Positions 25,650-33,706 of a stretch of DNA of 37,755 nt are shown here, in pieces (position 1 is the stretch's first letter; every line of letters starts with the position of its first letter). Under the pieces are notes generated by a model, which saw only the letters and a list, made by a program, of their open reading frames with translations, made no database searches and had not been told where the DNA came from. Location of the stretch: assembly GCA_029247845.1 (NCBI GenBank), contig JAQWKM010000090.1, positions 1 to 37,755 on the forward strand, in the 5' to 3' direction. Made by a program: the position numbers and the translations under genes. The DNA comes from Paracoccaceae bacterium. GTDB lineage: Bacteria; Pseudomonadota; Alphaproteobacteria; Rhodobacterales; Rhodobacteraceae.

Positions 25650-26740
25650 AAGACCGTATCAAGCGCGATTTAATGGATCTGATGAGGATACCAGGATTGT
25701 CTGGGCATGAGGACCGCGTGCGCCGGGATTTACGTAACCGGTTGGATGCAATTGGTGTTGAAAGTAGATCAGATCGTTTGGGTAATCTGGTTGCGCATTT
25801 TCCCGGTGATGGGCCACGGGTTATGCTGTTCACACATATGGATCAGCTAGGGTTCATCGTGCGCAAGATCGAGACAGATGGCCTCATCCGTTTGGAGCGG
25901 CTTGGGGGAGTACCGGAACGTGCATTGACCGCTCAAGACGTTTTGATTTGCGTTGGTAAAGGTAGGGATGTATCTGGTGTTATTGCCAATAAAAGCCACC
26001 ACGCAACCACTGCTTTGGAAAAATATCAGGTAACTCCCTATCCCGATCTTTATGTCGATACCGGCCTGTCGAGCGCAGCCGAGGTTGAGGCGGCGGGTAT
26101 CCTTATTGGTACGCCGGTCGTTTATGCGCCTCAAGCCAAAGCGTTTAGCGATGATTTTATTTGTGGAACCAGTGTTGATGACCGTGCCGGCTGTGCTGTT
26201 TTGCTTGAGGTCGCGCGTCTCTTAAAAAACCGGACAAGTGGTCCCCCCATAGATTTAGCTTTCACGGTACTTGAAGAGTTCAACCTTCGCGGTGCCCTGC
26301 CGCTAGCTCAGAAGCTGCTACCTGACATTGCGATTCAGCTTGATTTGATGCTTGCAACCGACACGCCGGATATGGGAGCGCGCGGGGAAATGGTGTTAGG
26401 TGGCGGTCCAGGGATGAGCCTATATTCCTTCCACGGACGAGGTACACTTAACGGGGTGATTCCACATCCGGCGTTGGTTGATCTGTTTGAGCGAGCCGCT
26501 AATGCTGAAAATATTCCTTTACAGCGTAGTGCCCAAGTAGGGATATTGACGGACCTATCGTATGTGCAAATGGTTGGCGAAGGTGTGGCCTCTATCGATA
26601 TGGGGTTTCCGATGCGGTATTCCCACTCGGCGCGAGAGCTTTGCAATTTGGAGGATTTAGTTTCACTTGCCAGGTTGTTGGAGGCCGCTCTTGGTCATAT
26701 CGGGCCAAAGTTTTCTTTAAACCGGGATGATTACACTTAA
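25646..26740 (+). CDS. M42-family metallo-aminopeptidase-like protein (SgcX/FrvX type)
   Basis: A 364-residue cytoplasmic protein of peptidase family M42. Metal ligands are present: His64 and Asp66 in FTHMDQLGFI, Asp in SVDDRAG, Glu-Glu in VLEEFNLRGA (peptidases usually read EEVGxRGA), Asp in ATDTPDMG, and His in YSHSARE. So it should bind two metals and be active. I chose ATG 25646 because it overlaps the BtpA-family stop (ATGA); an in-frame ATG at 25583 lies inside that gene. Relatives SgcX, FrvX and YpdE occur in sugar operons, so the substrate may be an amide-linked or glycosyl-amino acid compound, or a sugar derivative, not a peptide. The next gene, an FGGY kinase, starts on the last base of its stop. 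Confidence 0.8.
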   Translation: MKDRIKRDLMDLMRIPGLSGHEDRVRRDLRNRLDAIGVESRSDRLGNLVAHFPGDGPRVMLFTHMDQLGFIVRKIETDGLIRLERLGGVPERALTAQDVLICVGKGRDVSGVIANKSHHATTALEKYQVTPYPDLYVDTGLSSAAEVEAAGILIGTPVVYAPQAKAFSDDFICGTSVDDRAGCAVLLEVARLLKNRTSGPPIDLAFTVLEEFNLRGALPLAQKLLPDIAIQLDLMLATDTPDMGARGEMVLGGGPGMSLYSFHGRGTLNGVIPHPALVDLFERAANAENIPLQRSAQVGILTDLSYVQMVGEGVASIDMGFPMRYSHSARELCNLEDLVSLARLLEAALGHIGPKFSLNRDDYT

Positions 26741-28227
26741 TGACATACACACTTGGAATTGATATCGGGACCTATGAGACCAAAGGCGTTTTGGTGGACC
26801 AAACTGGTGCGATCCATGCTCAAGCAGCGCGTGGCCACAAAATGCAGGTGCCCAAACCTGGCTGGGCAGAGCACAGTCCTGAGCAAGACTGGTGGGGTGA
26901 TTTTGTCTTTATTTGCAAAACGCTATTAAGCGAAAGTGGTGTTGATGCATCTCAGATCAAGGCAGTTGCATGCAGTGCGATTGGTCCATGTATGCTTCCG
27001 GTGGATGCAAGCGGCAATCCGTTGATGAACGCTGTCTTGTATGGCGTTGATGGACGTGCTGAAGCCGAAGTGCGCGAACTCACAACGCGCATCAGTGAAG
27101 AGACAATAATAGCGCGCTGTGGCAATGCGCTGACATCGCAATCTGTTGGGCCGAAAATACTTTGGCTTAAGCGGCAGAGACCTAAAATATATTCAGAAAC
27201 ATCCCATATTTTGAGCTCAACTAGCTTCATTGTCATGCGCCTCACAGGTGAAGTAGTGATTGATCATTATACAGCAGCTAATTTCTCACCACTTTATGAT
27301 ATCACAAAACAGGCATGGGTGGATGATCTGGCTGACGATATTTTGCCACTCAAAAAACTGCCGCGATTGATGTGGTCGGGCGAAATTGCCGGCCACATTA
27401 CCAAAGAAGCTGGGCAGATGACTGGCCTTGCGTTTGGCACCCCTGTTACCGTGGGCACTATAGACGCTGCTGCAGAAGCACTTTCTGTCGGCACAGATAC
27501 TTATGGCGATATGATGATGATGTATGGCTCAACTATTTTTATCATTCTAAAAGCTCACTCTATGGTGACTGATCCCCGAATTTGGTATGCACCTTGGTTA
27601 TTTGAAGGCGAGCATGCATCCATGGCGGGGCTTGCTACTTCCGGTACTCTGACCCATTGGTTTCGGGACCAAATCGCGCGCGATCACTCGGTTCAGGATG
27701 CGTTCCCTGCCTTGGCTGAAGAAGCGGCCAAATCGCCGCCTGGCGCCAACGGTCTGTTGATGCTTCCATATTTTTCAGGCGAGCGGACGCCTCTTCATGA
27801 TGTTAATGCGAAGGGCGCCATGTTCGGATTTAACCTAACCCATACACGTGGAGATATGTACCGCGCGTTAATCGAAGGAATTGCCCACGGCACACGACAC
27901 GTGACTGATACTTTTGCGGAGCTGGACCAAGCCCCCAGGAGATTACTTTCAGTTGGTGGGGGAACTAAAAATAGTCTTTGGCTGCAAGCAACATCAGATA
28001 TTACTGGCATTGACCAAATTGTGTGTGAAAAAACAACTGGTGCCAGTTATGGCGACGCATTTTTAGCGGCTATGGCCGTCGGGTTAGCAGATCGAGCAGA
28101 TATCGCGCTGTGGAACCCTATAGTAAAGACAATAACTGCTCGGCCAAACGCCGTCTATGAAAAAGCACACGGCTTGTTCCGCAGGCTTTACGAACAGACC
28201 AAAGATATTGCTTCAGAGCTTACTTAA
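26740..28227 (+). CDS. FGGY-family carbohydrate kinase
   Basis: A 495-residue sugar kinase with both FGGY domains. The N-terminal ATP site is LGIDIGTYETKGVLVD (DIGT at residues 8-11). The catalytic Asp lies in GTIDAAAEALSVG. The FGGY signature region is MYRALIEGIAHGTRHVTD, and the adenosine motif is SVGGGTKNSLWLQATSDITG. It resembles xylulokinase-like members, but the substrate (xylulose, ribulose, fuculose, erythritol or other) cannot be read from sequence. The ATG overlaps the last base of the upstream stop (TAATG), so the three genes form a tight operon. Its 3' end overlaps the convergent permease gene by 8 bases. Confidence 0.85.
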   Translation: MTYTLGIDIGTYETKGVLVDQTGAIHAQAARGHKMQVPKPGWAEHSPEQDWWGDFVFICKTLLSESGVDASQIKAVACSAIGPCMLPVDASGNPLMNAVLYGVDGRAEAEVRELTTRISEETIIARCGNALTSQSVGPKILWLKRQRPKIYSETSHILSSTSFIVMRLTGEVVIDHYTAANFSPLYDITKQAWVDDLADDILPLKKLPRLMWSGEIAGHITKEAGQMTGLAFGTPVTVGTIDAAAEALSVGTDTYGDMMMMYGSTIFIILKAHSMVTDPRIWYAPWLFEGEHASMAGLATSGTLTHWFRDQIARDHSVQDAFPALAEEAAKSPPGANGLLMLPYFSGERTPLHDVNAKGAMFGFNLTHTRGDMYRALIEGIAHGTRHVTDTFAELDQAPRRLLSVGGGTKNSLWLQATSDITGIDQIVCEKTTGASYGDAFLAAMAVGLADRADIALWNPIVKTITARPNAVYEKAHGLFRRLYEQTKDIASELT

Positions 28228-29134
28228 CTGCACCCGCCGCCATGCCCTTAATTATGTACTTCTCAAGCGCGATTGCTACTATCACCAAGGGAAGTATTGC
28301 GGCTGAAGATAGTGCCGCCATGGACCACCAGTTGATCCCCTGCGACCCAGTTTGAGACGCAACCATGACTGGCAGTGTCGTGGCATTAGTCGAGGTTAGC
28401 AGTGCGGCAAAGAAGTATTCGTTCCAGCACAATACCAGCGATAAGATAAAGGCTGCGACCATACCGGGCAGCGCTATAGGCATCACGATCTGCATGAATG
28501 CCCCCCAGATACCAAGGCCGTCTACAAGTGCAGCCTCTTCCAACTCTATTGGTATACCTTGAAACTGATCGCGCATAATCCAGATCACAATTGGCAGAAC
28601 CATTAAAGTATAAAGCAAAATCAATCCAATGCGGCTGTCAAGCAGTCCCAAAGATTTGTATAAAACAAGGAATGGCAAGGCCAGAACTACAGGTGGCAGG
28701 ATCATTTGGCTAAGGAAAAAAAACGATATGTCAGAATTTTTCATAAAACCAAACCGGTAGCTGAATCGCGACAGACCGTAAGCGGCGAGTGATCCTAATA
28801 TAACTGCGAGCAGCGAAGCAGAAATTGAGACCACAGCGCTATTCCAAAAGCGTTTAAAGAATTCCTCTCTGACGGTTGAGACCTCTCCAATCAATCTGGG
28901 GGAGAGTCCAATAGATTCCCAACCCTTCCATCTTGGTGTAAAATCCCACCACGGGATCAGGTTGCCCTTCATGACATCAGGGGCCAGTTTGAACGATGTC
29001 GTGATGGTCCAGAAAATTGGAAATAGGCAAACCACCGCCCATATTGATAGGGTCATGTAAATTGCGGTACGGCTAGCCCACCATTTGGTTTGGACACGCA
29101 GGCCTGCTTCGTGGTCTTTGAAAATCACACTCAT
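28220..29134 (-). CDS. ABC sugar transporter permease (MalG type)
   Basis: A 304-residue inner-membrane protein with about six transmembrane segments and the EAA loop (ELEEAALVDGLGIWGAFMQI...PIALPG) that docks onto the ATPase. Start ATG 29134 overlaps the stop of the other permease gene (ATGA); a longer in-frame start at 29152 lies inside that gene. It forms a heterodimer with the MalF-type permease encoded just upstream. It is the last gene of the binding protein-permease-permease operon. Confidence 0.88.
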   Translation of the reverse strand: MSVIFKDHEAGLRVQTKWWASRTAIYMTLSIWAVVCLFPIFWTITTSFKLAPDVMKGNLIPWWDFTPRWKGWESIGLSPRLIGEVSTVREEFFKRFWNSAVVSISASLLAVILGSLAAYGLSRFSYRFGFMKNSDISFFFLSQMILPPVVLALPFLVLYKSLGLLDSRIGLILLYTLMVLPIVIWIMRDQFQGIPIELEEAALVDGLGIWGAFMQIVMPIALPGMVAAFILSLVLCWNEYFFAALLTSTNATTLPVMVASQTGSQGINWWSMAALSSAAILPLVIVAIALEKYIIKGMAAGAVK

Positions 29135-30234
29135 GCCGGCCGCTCCATCCATCGGCTTACCAGCTTTAAAAAAAGGGTCACGAAGATCACAATAAGAACC
29201 AGATAAACCATTGCGAGCAATGTACCGTAGCCCACGTTTGAGCGGTCTCTGTATTCGCGGAAGATAAAGCTAGTAACACTGTCAGTCGCCCCGCCTGGCC
29301 CACCAGAGGTTACGTTGATAATGATATCAGCGAGCTTAAGTTTAAAAATAATCCGGATTACTACGGCTGTGACCGAAACCGGCAACATCAGTGGGAAGAT
29401 AATTTCCTTAAAGCTTTGCCAGCCAGATGCACCATCAACTTTTGAAGCTTCAAGAACTTCACTCGGCATCGCCTGAAGACCCGCCAAAAGCATTATCATA
29501 ATAAAGGGAATAAATGTCCAGGCATCCATCGCCATGATCATAAAACGCGCTATTTCCGGATCGCCAAAGAACGTTGGCTCGCCCCCAAGGTCGCGGATAA
29601 TGCGAGAGATTGGGCCAAAGCGAACCTCAAGCATGGATTTGCCAATCATCCATGACACGGCTACCGGGCTGAGCATTAGAGGCAGCAGGAAAACTACACG
29701 GAAAAACTTACGCGCTCTAATTTGCGCATTCAGCAAAAGAGCTAATCCAAATGCAATAACGTATTCCACGCTTACGGCTAGCACATAGTAAACCATATTC
29801 GTCAACGCGTTCCAGTAAAAGCTGTCGTTCCACATCTGCACAAGATTATCCCAACCATTGGGCTGTGGCCCGTTTGGCGACGCAAGATTCCAATCGGTAA
29901 AGGAGATATAAAGCGCAAAAAGAAGTGGAAAGACAACAAGACTTATCACAAAGAGCGCAGCTGGTAGCACAAAAAGAGTGCGCTTGCCTTTCTCTCCATT
30001 CACAATGACCTGTGCAGCACAAAGAGCAGTTGCCCAAAGCATATAAGCGTAGAGAATTGGGCGCCAAGTTTCAAAACCAATGCCAATGCTCCCAGCCTGA
30101 TAAATGGCCTGCAGTAGGGCAAGCATCACGCAAAACAATGCGGTGCCCCAGACCATTAACTTGCCAAGACGCTTGCGGCTGTCTGAAATATTGTCGGCAG
30201 TCACCGTATGTAGAAGGTCACCATCTGTGTTCAT
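29131..30234 (-). CDS. ABC sugar transporter permease (MalF type)
   Basis: A 367-residue inner-membrane permease with about eight hydrophobic segments. It is longer than the usual 300-residue form because of extra N-terminal helices (LMVWGTALFCVMLALLQAIY and a second pair). The EAA loop reads LEASKVDGASGWQSFKEIIF. It pairs with the MalG-type permease whose gene overlaps its stop. It lies 124 bases after the binding-protein gene, with a stem-loop in the gap. Confidence 0.88.
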   Translation of the reverse strand: MNTDGDLLHTVTADNISDSRKRLGKLMVWGTALFCVMLALLQAIYQAGSIGIGFETWRPILYAYMLWATALCAAQVIVNGEKGKRTLFVLPAALFVISLVVFPLLFALYISFTDWNLASPNGPQPNGWDNLVQMWNDSFYWNALTNMVYYVLAVSVEYVIAFGLALLLNAQIRARKFFRVVFLLPLMLSPVAVSWMIGKSMLEVRFGPISRIIRDLGGEPTFFGDPEIARFMIMAMDAWTFIPFIMIMLLAGLQAMPSEVLEASKVDGASGWQSFKEIIFPLMLPVSVTAVVIRIIFKLKLADIIINVTSGGPGGATDSVTSFIFREYRDRSNVGYGTLLAMVYLVLIVIFVTLFLKLVSRWMERPA

Positions 30235-30300
30235 ATTCGGTCTCTAGCAAGATGAGAGATGTCTGCAATGGGGTTAGTCACGCAACTCTTAAGGATATCC

Positions 30301-30338
30301 AATTATTAAAAACAGGCGGCGTCCAAGCACCACCTGTT
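30301..30338 (-). terminator. stem-loop after the binding-protein gene (partial terminator or mRNA stabiliser)
   Basis: Read on the minus strand, AACAGGTGGTG (30338-30328) pairs with CGCCGCCTGTT (30321-30311). This gives an 11-bp stem with two G-U pairs and a 6-base loop, followed by TTTAATAATT. It lies 21 bases after the solute-binding protein stop, inside the operon. Such elements commonly let the binding protein be made in excess over the permeases. Confidence 0.6.
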
Positions 30339-30358
30339 CCAAGTTCATCGCATCACAA

Positions 30359-31984
30359 TCACATGCCAAGCGACGCTTTGTACACAGTAATCTGGCTGTC
30401 ACGGCCAATCTGGTCGGTGATCTTTTCCCAAGCTGCCGCAATGGCATCTGCTGTTTCTTGCGCGGAGCCATATTGACCAGCATAACCCTTAGCCAACTCG
30501 TCTTCCGCCACAGAATAGTATTGAAAAATACCCGGGATGCGTGGTTCGATCGCTGCATTAGGATGGTTGTAGCTGTCTGCGTTAGAACCAAGATAATCCT
30601 CAACATATGCGCGGTCGTAACCTGCTTCTTCCCACTCGTCATACTGGAAATGTGAGTTGCGGTAAGGCTGGAACCCTGATGGATAAGCAGAGGCCCAAAG
30701 CGAAAGGTCCTTGCCCCCAAGGTGGGCTGCAGCAGACCATGCCGCTTTTTTCTTCTTCTCGTCGCCTTCAACTGTAGCCATGACGTATACGCCCCAGCCA
30801 ATATACGCCATATTTGGTGCTTCGTTTCTGGTCTCCTCCCAAGCGCCAGCTTTTGCGTTATAGACACGTTCGGAGGCCGGATTTACTCCAAACCCTGCAA
30901 CATCACCAACAACTGATGTATCGGATGTTCGTGCGTTAGAGCCCACATCGCCCCACCACATTAGCATAGAACCAGTGCCAGCAAGAAACTGTTGGAACGC
31001 CGTCGTACCAGGGTCTGCGTTAATTTGGTCGGTGGGGTATGCGCCCGCATCAATCAAATCCATAACGTCTTGGATAGCTTGGACCCAAGCCGGATTATTG
31101 ACCATCGGCTTCATTGTATCTGGCTCAAACAGCCATGCTGGACTATTTGGATGCTTGGCATAGGCTGATGCGCGATTTTCAAGGAAGTAGAAGCCAAAGC
31201 CCCCCCAACCCTTGAGCGGATCAAGATAGCCATGCGCTGGAAGTCCAGTAAGGGGGTCTTCTTTACCAATTAGGTCCTTAGACACTTCGTTAATCTCTTG
31301 CCAAGTCGTGGGAACATCGCGCCCAGTAACTGAGCCTTCGCCGAAGTAATCTTTGCGGTAAGCGAACGTATGGCAATCGCCATCAATTGAGACACGATAT
31401 GTTTTTCCACCCCATGTACCAACTGGAGCTTTTAGGTAATCCACATAGTCATCCATATCGATCTGTTCTTTGACCCATTGAGGCATTTCTGAGGCCATAC
31501 CCTTGCCAAGAACATCTCCCTCGAAAGGAGCTCCCATCTCGATGATATCAAAATCAGCAGTGCCCGTCGCGATTGATTGTTGAAGTCGAGCATTATAATC
31601 CGCTTGTGCTAGATCGATCCAATTGATCTTCGCTCCGGTGTACGCCTCCCAAGGCTTCAAGAACCCTCGGAACAGGAAGTTGTGCAGGTTTTGGTTGTTC
31701 AATCCCATAAAGGTCAACTCAACCCCTTCAAACTCACCCTCACCGACGTTACCTTTGGTCGCTCCAAGGCACATTTCACCAACTTTTTGCCAATCGCTGT
31801 CGGTGGGAGATCCTGCACCAACGCCAGGAATTTTTAGGATTTCAGCCCGAACATTTCCATGCCCGTCTGCCAATGCCGCTTTGGGCATCATCGCAACGGC
31901 TCCAATTGCTGCAGAACCTTTTAGAACCTGACGTCGATTCATTTTCTGCGCAGCTTTTATGTAATTATAAAGGTCGACTTTCAT
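30359..31984 (-). CDS. ABC sugar-binding protein, Tat-exported
   Basis: A 541-residue periplasmic solute-binding protein (family 1). The N-terminus has a 16-residue leader followed by a twin-arginine signal, MNRRQVLKGSAAIGAVAMMP, and an ALA cleavage site. Domain features are GVELTFMGLNNQNLHNFLFRG, FLKPWEAYTGAKINWI, DFDIIEMGAPFEGDVLGKGM, YRVSIDGDCHTFAYRKDYFG and a long Trp-rich second lobe. At 541 residues it is larger than most sugar-binding proteins (about 400-430). The start is set by GGGAGG 6 bases before ATG 31984; the frame is open upstream to 32005. Export through Tat suggests folding or metal or cofactor binding before export. It is first in its operon. Confidence 0.88.
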   Translation of the reverse strand: MKVDLYNYIKAAQKMNRRQVLKGSAAIGAVAMMPKAALADGHGNVRAEILKIPGVGAGSPTDSDWQKVGEMCLGATKGNVGEGEFEGVELTFMGLNNQNLHNFLFRGFLKPWEAYTGAKINWIDLAQADYNARLQQSIATGTADFDIIEMGAPFEGDVLGKGMASEMPQWVKEQIDMDDYVDYLKAPVGTWGGKTYRVSIDGDCHTFAYRKDYFGEGSVTGRDVPTTWQEINEVSKDLIGKEDPLTGLPAHGYLDPLKGWGGFGFYFLENRASAYAKHPNSPAWLFEPDTMKPMVNNPAWVQAIQDVMDLIDAGAYPTDQINADPGTTAFQQFLAGTGSMLMWWGDVGSNARTSDTSVVGDVAGFGVNPASERVYNAKAGAWEETRNEAPNMAYIGWGVYVMATVEGDEKKKKAAWSAAAHLGGKDLSLWASAYPSGFQPYRNSHFQYDEWEEAGYDRAYVEDYLGSNADSYNHPNAAIEPRIPGIFQYYSVAEDELAKGYAGQYGSAQETADAIAAAWEKITDQIGRDSQITVYKASLGM

Positions 31985-32097
31985 GTTAATCCTCCCAAGA
32001 ATCATCTTAATCGATTATAAGCAAGAAACGGACGAGCGCCGAATTTAAGTAGTTATTTTAGTGCTCTACGCACTGGCAGTCCTTCCGTATCAAAATT

Positions 32098-32125
32098 ATT
32101 ATGATCCAAAATGACCTAAAGTCAA
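32098..32125 (-). promoter_or_regulatory. candidate promoter of the binding protein-permease operon
   Basis: On the minus strand, TTGACT (32125-32120), 16 bases, then CATAAT (32103-32098): five of six matches to each consensus hexamer. It lies about 115 bases before the binding-protein start, in the divergent gap with the ATPase gene. I see no clear operator palindrome beside it. Confidence 0.5.
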
Positions 32126-32198
32126 CAAAAGCCATGTGTTGGGCGTGGACAGCGTAAAATGGTTTGGCTAGCATCATAGTCTAGGGAGGCGTCGCACA

Positions 32199-33236
32199 AT
32201 GGCAAACGTCAAGATACAAGAAATTCGAAAGTCTTATGGCAACTTGGAGGTGATCCACGGACTGAACATTGAAATTAAGGATGGTGAGTTCGTAGCCCTA
32301 GTTGGACCGTCTGGCTGTGGGAAATCCACATTGCTCAGGATGATCGCGGGTTTGGAGCCTATCGACAGCGGGAACATCGCAATTGGCGAGCGTGCAGTGA
32401 ACAATCTTCCCCCCTCTGAGCGCGACATTGCAATGGTGTTTCAGACTTATGCTTTGTACCCGCATAAAACGGTTGCAGAAAATATGGGCTTTGCGCTTAA
32501 GGTCGCAAAAACTAGTAAATCTGAGATTGATCGCCGAGTAAAAGAAGCCGCTGAAATTCTCAGCCTGACAGGGTATTTGGACCGGAAGCCACGCCATTTA
32601 TCCGGTGGTCAGCGCCAGCGTGTTGCAATGGGCCGCGCGATCGTTCGTGATCCTCAGGTATTCCTGTTTGACGAACCACTATCTAATCTTGACGCCAAGC
32701 TGCGCATTCAGATGCGTACTGAAATCAAAGAATTACATCAGCGCTTAAAGACCACGACGGTCTTTGTGACACACGACCAGATTGAAGCAATGACATTGGC
32801 AGATAGGATTGTGGTGATGCAGGGGGGGCGCATAGAGCAGATTGGCACACCGCTTGAGCTTTATGATCATCCAGCCAATGAATTCGTCGCAACATTCATC
32901 GGTGCGCCATCGATGAACCTGCTTGATGGCATTCTGTCTGACGGTAATGTACGTATTGGGGAGCAATTTTTTGCCGGTCCAAACGGGACTGATAGGGTTA
33001 AGCTTGGTGTCAGGCCAGAGCATCTGATTTTGGCTGAAGAAGGCGGTCTGCCTATGCAGGTCAAAGTTGTTGAACCAACCGGGGCAGAAACGATGGTTTA
33101 TTTGAGTTATGAAGGTCAAGACGTCACGGCTGTATTCCGAGAACGTCATACTTTTGAAAGTGGCCAAACGATCCATCTCAAGCCGGACCGAGACCATCTT
33201 CATATATTCGATGCAAAGACCGGTGCGCGAGTTTAA
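32199..33236 (+). CDS. ABC sugar transporter ATPase (UgpC/MalK type)
   Basis: A 345-residue ATP-binding subunit. Walker A is GPSGCGKST (residues 36-44), Q-loop MVFQTYALYPH, signature LSGGQRQRVAMGRA, Walker B VFLFDEPLSNLDAKLR, and His switch VFVTHDQIEAMTLADR. A C-terminal TOBE-like regulatory domain (VKLGVRPEHL onward) is present. It is transcribed away from the binding protein and permeases, heading a second unit with the mutarotase and kinase. A strong GGGAGG precedes the ATG. It very likely energises the importer encoded on the opposite strand, since no other permease pair is near. Confidence 0.92.
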   Translation: MANVKIQEIRKSYGNLEVIHGLNIEIKDGEFVALVGPSGCGKSTLLRMIAGLEPIDSGNIAIGERAVNNLPPSERDIAMVFQTYALYPHKTVAENMGFALKVAKTSKSEIDRRVKEAAEILSLTGYLDRKPRHLSGGQRQRVAMGRAIVRDPQVFLFDEPLSNLDAKLRIQMRTEIKELHQRLKTTTVFVTHDQIEAMTLADRIVVMQGGRIEQIGTPLELYDHPANEFVATFIGAPSMNLLDGILSDGNVRIGEQFFAGPNGTDRVKLGVRPEHLILAEEGGLPMQVKVVEPTGAETMVYLSYEGQDVTAVFRERHTFESGQTIHLKPDRDHLHIFDAKTGARV

Positions 33237-33257
33237 AAATAACATCAGGAGACCTGA

Positions 33258-33704
33258 ATGCTTAGAGGAATAGATCCAATTTTGAATGCTGACGTTCTGT
33301 ATGCATTGCGCGCGATGGGACATGGCGATGATTTGATCATTGCCGATACAAATTTTCCGTCCGACAGTATTGCACGCGAAACCGTGTTGGGAGATGTCCT
33401 GCGGATAGACCGCAGCGCTGCTGAAGTTATCAGGGCTGTTCTTTCGGTTTACCCAATTGACACATTTGTGGATGATGCCGCTGCCAGAATCGAAGTGGTC
33501 GGAGAGTCTGACAAGATCCTACCTGTGATGCAGGAGGCTCAAGTCCAAGTGAGTGCAGTAAACGGCCCTAAGTTGATCGGTATCGAACGTTTCGCTTTTT
33601 ACGACCGTGCAAAGAAAGCCTATGCGGTGATCCAAACTGGTGAGCCACGTTTTTATGGCTGCTTTGCCTTTCGCAAGGGCGTCATTCCGCCGGATCAGGC
33701 CTAA
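33258..33704 (+). CDS. fucU: RbsD/FucU-family sugar mutarotase, closest to FucU
   Basis: A 148-residue protein of the RbsD/FucU family, which interconverts the anomers of L-fucose or ribose. The catalytic His22 lies in AMGHGDDLIIADTNFP and the second site in FYDRAKKAYAVIQTGE. Tyr133 is kept, but the family Asn two residues later (usual YGN or YAN) is Cys135 here (FYGCFAFRKGV). FucU-type length and the FYDRAK block favour FucU over RbsD. It lies 21 bases after the ATPase gene with AGGAG before its ATG, and 2 bases before the kinase. It would feed the correct anomer to a dehydrogenase, isomerase or kinase of the locus. Confidence 0.8.
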   Translation: MLRGIDPILNADVLYALRAMGHGDDLIIADTNFPSDSIARETVLGDVLRIDRSAAEVIRAVLSVYPIDTFVDDAAARIEVVGESDKILPVMQEAQVQVSAVNGPKLIGIERFAFYDRAKKAYAVIQTGEPRFYGCFAFRKGVIPPDQA

Positions 33705-33706
33705 CC

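Noticed and set aside
30289-30867. 192-codon minus-strand frame within the binding-protein gene
   Set aside because: It overlaps the well-supported Tat-exported binding protein in another frame and shows low-complexity Arg/Thr/Gln composition.
32745-33323. 192-codon minus-strand frame across the ATPase and mutarotase genes
   Set aside because: It is antisense to two confident genes and resembles no protein family.
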